Notes under the pieces: generated by a model
Databases searched by the model: none
What the model saw: only the letters and a program-made list of their open reading frames with translations
Told to the model about the DNA's origin: nothing
Program-made: the position numbers and the translations under genes
Shown here: positions 59,695-64,000 of the stretch, one piece after another
Layout of the letters: each line of letters begins with the position of its first letter
Numbering within the stretch: position 1 is the first letter of the stretch
Origin: Eimeria necatrix
Taxonomy: Eukaryota; Apicomplexa; Conoidasida; Eucoccidiorida; Eimeriidae
Length of the DNA: 64,000 nucleotides
Direction: 5' to 3'
NCBI RefSeq assembly: GCF_000499385.1
Contig: NW_013654378.1
Span: 27,501-91,500, forward strand

Positions 59695-59839
59695 TGCGCT
59701 GCGTCCTTCATTGCTGTGCAAAACCGCGGGGGTCCTCTCAGCCTCCAGGGGGGCCTCCTGAGGCTCCATGGGGCCCCTCGGGCTTGCTGCTTGGGGGGCC
59801 CCCAAGAAGCCCGGCGCTACGCAATGTGCTTCTTGTCTG

Positions 59840-59870
<31 letters not shown>

Positions 59871-60347
59871 CGCAGGGAAGCTGGGGCGCTGCGATGGGCT
59901 CCGCATCTGAGCCGCTGCTGCTGCTGCTGCTGCTGCTCGAGAGGCCCCAGTGCCCCCGCTGCAGACAAAGCGCCGGCGGCGCGCTGCTGCGGGGGCGGCG
60001 GTGGCGGCTAGCTAGTGCAGCACCTGTTGCTGCATTTCCCGTTGCAGCTGTTGCTGCTGCTGCTCGTGCAGCAAGCGCAGCAGCATCTGCTGCTGCTGCT
60101 GTTGCGATTCCAGCGGCGGCTGCTGCTGCTGCTGCCGCTGCTTCCTGCATGGGGAAACTCCCAACTAAGGGAGTTTCCCCAGGCTGTCTACCTGAGGAGA
60201 TAGTGAGGGGTTTACAAGCAGATGCTTCCAGCGAAGCAGCAGCAGCAGCAGCAGCAGGAGCTGCTGCTGCTGCTGCTGCTGCTGCTCCTGGAGGCGCAGA
60301 TACTCCCTCATCAACGGCAGGAACTGCGGCAGCTGGCTGGTCCTGCT

Positions 60348-60388
<41 letters not shown>

Positions 60389-61554
60389 ACAGGCGTTAGT
60401 GGAGGAGAATCCTCCCTGCTGCTGGCTTCATCTTCGCTGCTGCTGTCGCTGCGCAGCACAGCACTTTGCCCCCCAAAGACCAGCCGGCGGTGAATGCGCT
60501 TGAGGGCCCTCACAAGTCTTGCCTCATCCCCTTGGGGGGCCCCCCCGGGCCCTTGGGGGGCCCCCCCGGGCCCTCGGGGGGCCCCCCCGGGCCCTCGGGG
60601 GGCCCCCCCGGGCCCTCGGGGGGCCCCCTCGGGCCCTCGGGGGGCCCCCTCGGCCCATCTGGGGGCCCCCCCAGGAAAGCTCTGGGTGGCGCGCAAATCT
60701 CTCGCTGCAGCTGATCCTGCTGCTCCTTCCGCTGAAGCTGGTGCTGCTGCTGCTGTTGCTGCTCCCGCAGGCGCTGCTGCTGCTGCTGCTGCTGCAGGGG
60801 CAGCGGAAGGCCCTTGTCTCAAGGGGAAGAGAGTGCAGCTCGCGCTGCTGCCGAAAGACACATAACGTGGCCGCAGAACAGGGGCCCCCTCGGGGCCCCC
60901 ATAGGGGCCCCCCTGGGGGCCCCCATGGGCAGTGTCTTGCAGAAGCAAAGACTCATTTTCAGAAGAGGACCCATCAGAGTCAGCGCTCCCTTCTCTGCCC
61001 CAGGCAGCAGCAGCAGCAGCAGCTGCTGCTGCTGCTGCTGCAGCAGCGCCGGGCAGCAGCGGCTGCGCGTGGGTTGCTGCTTCTTTCACTGCTGCAGCAG
61101 CACTCCCTCGGCGGGCTCCTGGGGCTGCATGTGCTGCTGCAGCAGCATCAGCTGCAGCAGCAAGAGGCCCCTCCGAGTGCCCTATGAGCCGCAGCAGCTT
61201 CTGCTGATCTGCTCTTTGCTTCAAAAAAGAAGCAGCAGATAAGTCAGCTGCCCAAACAGCAGCAAAAAGGGGGCACGAGGAGGCCCCCGCCTGCACCCCC
61301 ACGGAGGTCAGGGGGGGCCCCCCAGCAGCAGCGGGGGGCCCCCTCCCCGGGCCTGAGAGGGGGGCCCCTCCCGAAGGGGCCCCCGAAACCCTAGGGGACT
61401 CACAGGGGCCCCCTTCAGGGGAGAGGGGGGCCCCTATGGGGGCCCCAGCAGCAAGAGCTGAGCGGTGGTGACGGCGTCGCTCACGGCGCCTCCTTCGGGC
61501 CTTCCCTGCCTCTTGCTGCTGCTCCTGCTGCTCCTGCTGCTGCGCCTGCTGCTC

Positions 61555-61593
<39 letters not shown>

Positions 61594-61717
61594 GTGCTGG
61601 GGGCGGTGCTTTGGGGGGTCACTTGAGGCTGAGTAGCCCTCCTCCTCGCTGTCTACCCTTCGCCGCCTGGAAGCCTTATGGGCTTTGCGGCGCTTTTCTG
61701 GCTGCTGCAGTTGCTCT

Positions 61718-61761
<44 letters not shown>

Positions 61762-61901
61762 GTGCTTGTGGCTGGGCTGTGCAGCAGCTGCAGTCGCCGA
61801 CGCGGGGACAGCGAGGCCCCCTATGAGTCCCACAACAAACGAGAAGTCTCCTTCTAGCTCTGCTTGGGGGCCTCTTACTTGCTGGTCCCCTTTAGGCTGC
61901 C

Positions 61902-61945
<44 letters not shown>

Positions 61946-62163
61946 GTCTCCCCCTTTCCTCTTCTTGACGGGGAGCGGGCCTCAGAGGCCGTCGCGTCCT
62001 CTGGGGGGGGCCCCCGGGGGGCCCCCTGGGGGGCTGGGGGCCCCTGGGGCCCCTGGGGCCCCTGGGGCCCCTGATTGCTTTTGCTGCTGCGGCTGTGCGT
62101 TGGACCCTGAGGGGCCCCTTGGGACCCTTCGCTGGAGCGGCCGGAAGCTGGCCCTCGGGGCTC

Positions 62164-62200
<37 letters not shown>

Positions 62201-63090
62201 GGCTCTGAATGCGGGGATGGGGATCTATACCCTGCTGCATCTGCCACACTTTCCGCTGCAGCAGCAGCAGCAGCAGCAGCAGCAACGGGCTTGGGCGTGC
62301 TCTTTCGCACTCGAGGTGGGGCCTCTTCTGTCTCCTTTTTGCTCCTTTTGCCCCCCATCTTTTTTCGTTCTTTATAAGAGCCAGAAAGGGGTACCTGGGG
62401 GCCCCTGCTGGGGCCCCCAGGGGGGCCCTGGGGGCCCTGGGGCCCCCTTGCTTTGCTTGCGGGGGGCCCCCCTGTTTTCTGCTGCTTGTCTGCGGGGGCC
62501 TCAGGAGGGGGGCCCCCCGCAGGGTCTGAGCGCCTCCTTTTGCCTCTTTTGGATTTGTTTTTGCTTGTCTGCTGCTCCTCTTGCTGCTCCTGCTGCTCTT
62601 GCTGCTCCTTCTGCTGCTGCTCGAAGGGCCGCTGCTGTTCCTGGTGCAGCTGCTGCTCCCGCTGCTGCTGCTGCTGCTGCTGCTCCTGCAGCTGCGACGG
62701 CGCGGCTGAGTCCTCACTGCTGCTTAGTCTCCCAGTTCCAGCCAAACCAGCTTCAGCAGCAGCAGCAGGTGCAGCAGCAGCGGTGTCATGCGCAGCAGCA
62801 GCAGCAGCAGCAGCAGCGCTAGCTTCGTTGTCTGTGGTCCGCTGCTGCTTCCCTTGCTGCTCTGCCTCTCCAGCTAGAAGAGCCGAAGTCCGCTGAAGGG
62901 CAAACTGCATCCAAAAGCCTGTACCCAGTCTTCCTAGGGTACGATTAAGGGGTGGAGGGGCCCCCGCGAGGGCCCCGTGGGCCCCCCCTGGGGCCCCCGA
63001 AGGGGGGCCCCCAGGCCCCAGCCCCGCAGGGGGGCCCCCCGAGAGGCCTATCACCAGAGGCGCAGCGCGAGAACCCTGTGGGGCCCTCAT
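54182..63090 (-). CDS. ULP1/SENP-family SUMO protease
   Basis: A cysteine protease of family C48 that processes SUMO precursors and removes SUMO from targets, usually at the nuclear envelope or in the nucleus. Nine exons join exactly in phase: 63090-57870, 57541-57415, 56963-56853, 56749-56677, 56448-56342, 56014-55961, 55385-55292, 54719-54585, 54214-54182, giving 1984 residues. The C-terminal domain shows GGLLDDEVINFYFALLQERN, YGFSAVRRWTLRGSIDIF, PVHVTERAHWALG, KKILYLDSL, and VPQQNNAVDCGVF. The triad is His1871, Asp1888, Cys1941 with Gln1935; the spacing of 17 and 53 residues equals human SENP1 (H533, D550, C603). The first 1740 residues, one exon, are low complexity: poly-Q/A/S and GGGGCCCC-derived Gly/Pro repeats, with basic KRGKRRR- and RRRRERRRHH-type patches. 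Start: first ATG (63090) after an in-frame stop at about 63128. Introns are full of CCCTAAA repeats and a 33-bp minisatellite. The last exon could start further upstream after TTTCTCTAG, with the same stop. Confidence 0.93.
54300..54580. repeat. Interrupted CAG tract in the last protease intron
   Basis: CAGCAG/CAAAAG/CAGAAG units fill the intron between exons 54719-54585 and 54214-54182. Similar tracts lie at 54735-54950. Confidence 0.75.
55082..55300. repeat. Degenerate TTTAGGG array
   Basis: TTTAGGGTTT words alternate with GCAACGAAGGG, GCAGCCGAGGG or GCAAACGAGGG spacers, about 10 units. The array ends inside a protease intron, right up to the donor CCT|GTAAAC of exon 55385-55292, which is itself formed by the repeat. 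Confidence 0.85.
55400..55950. repeat. Long degenerate CCCTAAA array
   Basis: About 550 bp of CCCTAAACCCTAGCC-like units with many substitutions (CCCTGAGCC, CCCTTGTTTCTAAAC). It is the largest telomere-like array in the window and fills one protease intron. Shorter runs lie at 56465-56520, 56635-56668 and 56766-56798 in other introns. Confidence 0.9.
57085..57375. repeat. AAGGGGGCCCC array in a protease intron
   Basis: Units such as CCAAGGGGGCCCCC and CAGGGGGCCCC, ending in two CAGCAGCGGGGCCCCCC copies, fill the intron between exons 57541-57415 and 56963-56853. Confidence 0.8.
57660..57818. repeat. 33-bp minisatellite in protease intron 1
   Basis: Five copies at exact 33-bp spacing: TTGCAAATCACCAGCTGCAG followed by CTGCAGCAGCAAA, with core starts at 57671, 57704, 57737, 57770 and 57803. 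The multiple of three keeps the minus frame open as an 11-residue repeat (QLVICNLLLQL), but the strong donor at 57869 and acceptor at 57542 put it in an intron. Confidence 0.85.
60530..60675. repeat. GGGGGCCCCCCCGGGCCCT array inside the protease exon
   Basis: Seven copies of an 18-bp unit, GGGGGGCCCCCCCGGGCC, encode a GAPRGPG-like repeat in the large N-terminal exon. Non-repeat coding sequence continues on both sides. Confidence 0.75.
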
Positions 63091-64000
63091 TGCCTCGGGA
63101 AAGAGGGCCCCCAAGGGGGGTGTTTAGCGCGTCAGAAGGGGGCAGCAGGTGAGTGTGTGATGCTGGCAGACAGGGGGGGCCCCCGGGGCCCCCTGAGGCC
63201 GCTGGAGGCTCCTAGAAAGCGCACAGCAGCGCAGCAAAACAACAGGTGGTGCAGCAAAACCTCAAGTCTAAGGGGGCCCCCAGCAGCTGCAGCGGCTCGG
63301 CAGGTTTGGCCGCCGGTGGGCCCCCGGTCTTCTGGGGCTGCTGGCTGCTGCGTCTATTCCCGAGGCGGAAAACGAAAACAGCAGCATTCAGCATGAAAGA
63401 AAAAGCAAAATGCAAATAAGTTAAAACACAAATTAGAGACACGAGGAACCCACACGAGCCCGCCGGCCTCCATGGAGGTAGGTGGTGAGGTTGGTGGGAC
63501 AGGGCCTGGGGCCCCAGCTGGCTCTGTTTTCGTTTCTTTTCAGTGTTTTTCACCTCAAATTATTGAATTAATAAACAAAAATGCGAAATTGAAAGCATAA
63601 CAGTCGTTTTGATGACTAGTATTTCCTTGTACCGCATGCGCCGGAAGTGTAACACCTCTCTGGGTTTCCTGTAAACTGAAAGAGCTGCAAATATCTACTC
63701 CTCCTCTAAGTGACGAATACAATACTCTTTTGTAACCTTTCTGTGAGGTCTGGGCGCCTCAGGGGCCCCTCAGCCCGGCCCGCAGGCAGAGCAGGGCCCC
63801 CAGCCTCCACTTGCTGCTGCGCGTCTTTGCTGCGGCTGCAACAGCAGCAGCAGCAGCAGCAGCGGCGGCGTCTGCCTCGCCCCGGTGTACATACACCCCA
63901 GCGCTGCAGACCCGGCGGTGTGCCAGCTGCTCATCTTCCGCAACAGTTCCTCTAGGCATTGAGACATGTTTGCATGCACAAACACGAAAGCAATATCTGC
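63091..64000. other. Spacer upstream of the SUMO protease
   Basis: Mixed sequence with small GGGGCCCC patches at 63173-63190, a CAG run at 63842-63864, and a GTGTACATACAC variant near 63884. It should contain the protease promoter; no element is recognised. A minus ATG at 63967 opens a short frame, MSQCLEELLRKMSSWHTAG, which looks coding but has no partner exon inside the window. Confidence 0.4.

Noticed and set aside
1..64000. Retroelements or integrated viral sequence
   Set aside because: No reverse transcriptase, integrase, capsid or polymerase motif was seen in any non-repeat frame.

Overview
The window looks like nuclear DNA of a coccidian apicomplexan, most likely an Eimeria species; the species itself cannot be read from the sequence. 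The reasons are dense CAG/CTG triplet tracts that run through exons and introns and yield poly-Q/A/S/L proteins, many internal telomere-like TTTAGGG/CCCTAAA arrays, small exons separated by repeat-filled introns, and clearly eukaryotic genes. Most long open frames are artefacts of CAG or GGGGCCCC tracts. I accepted genes on non-repeat sequence, conserved motifs and splice-phase consistency.

Layout. 0-6.4 kb: repeat-rich, one poorly resolved + strand gene. 6.76-9.23 kb: an intronless + gene for a signal-peptide, coiled-coil protein. 9.3-13.9 kb: AT-microsatellite desert with palindromes. 13.94-20.22 kb: NOG1, the nucleolar GTPase of 60S ribosome biogenesis, about 13 exons, + strand. 21.35-28.68 kb: an eight-exon GDA1/CD39 nucleoside phosphatase on the - strand with signal peptide and C-terminal HDEL, so probably an ER-lumen NDPase, convergent with NOG1. 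30.9-33.8 kb: an unrecognised three-exon - gene. 34.96-39.13 kb: an unrecognised small helical protein on +. 40.2-41.84 kb: an intronless - gene for a secreted acidic protein. 42-44.6 kb: feature-poor. 45.3-46.2 kb: two small doubtful genes. 47.7-52.5 kb: an unrecognised basic protein, at least nine phase-consistent exons, -. 54.18-63.09 kb: a nine-exon ULP1/SENP SUMO protease, -, with a 1.7-kb-residue low-complexity N-terminus and an intact His-Asp-Cys triad.

The genes do not form a pathway; this is an ordinary eukaryotic gene neighbourhood. The unusual part is the DNA between and inside them. A 12-bp palindrome, GTGTACGTACAC, occurs 22 times exactly, plus nine copies ending in CAG on one strand, all between 1.9 and 30.8 kb. 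It falls in exons, introns and spacers, at one splice acceptor, and directly after one stop codon. Separate arrays of TGCATGCA (35.9-36.6 kb) and TAGC/GCTAGC (53.1-53.4 kb) are also present. All three resemble DNA cores bound by apicomplexan AP2 factors. Other oddities are candidate GC-AG and GA-AG introns, donors formed by telomere-like repeat, a 17-nt microexon, an apparent frameshift, and a tandem duplication of the NOG1 stop-codon region.
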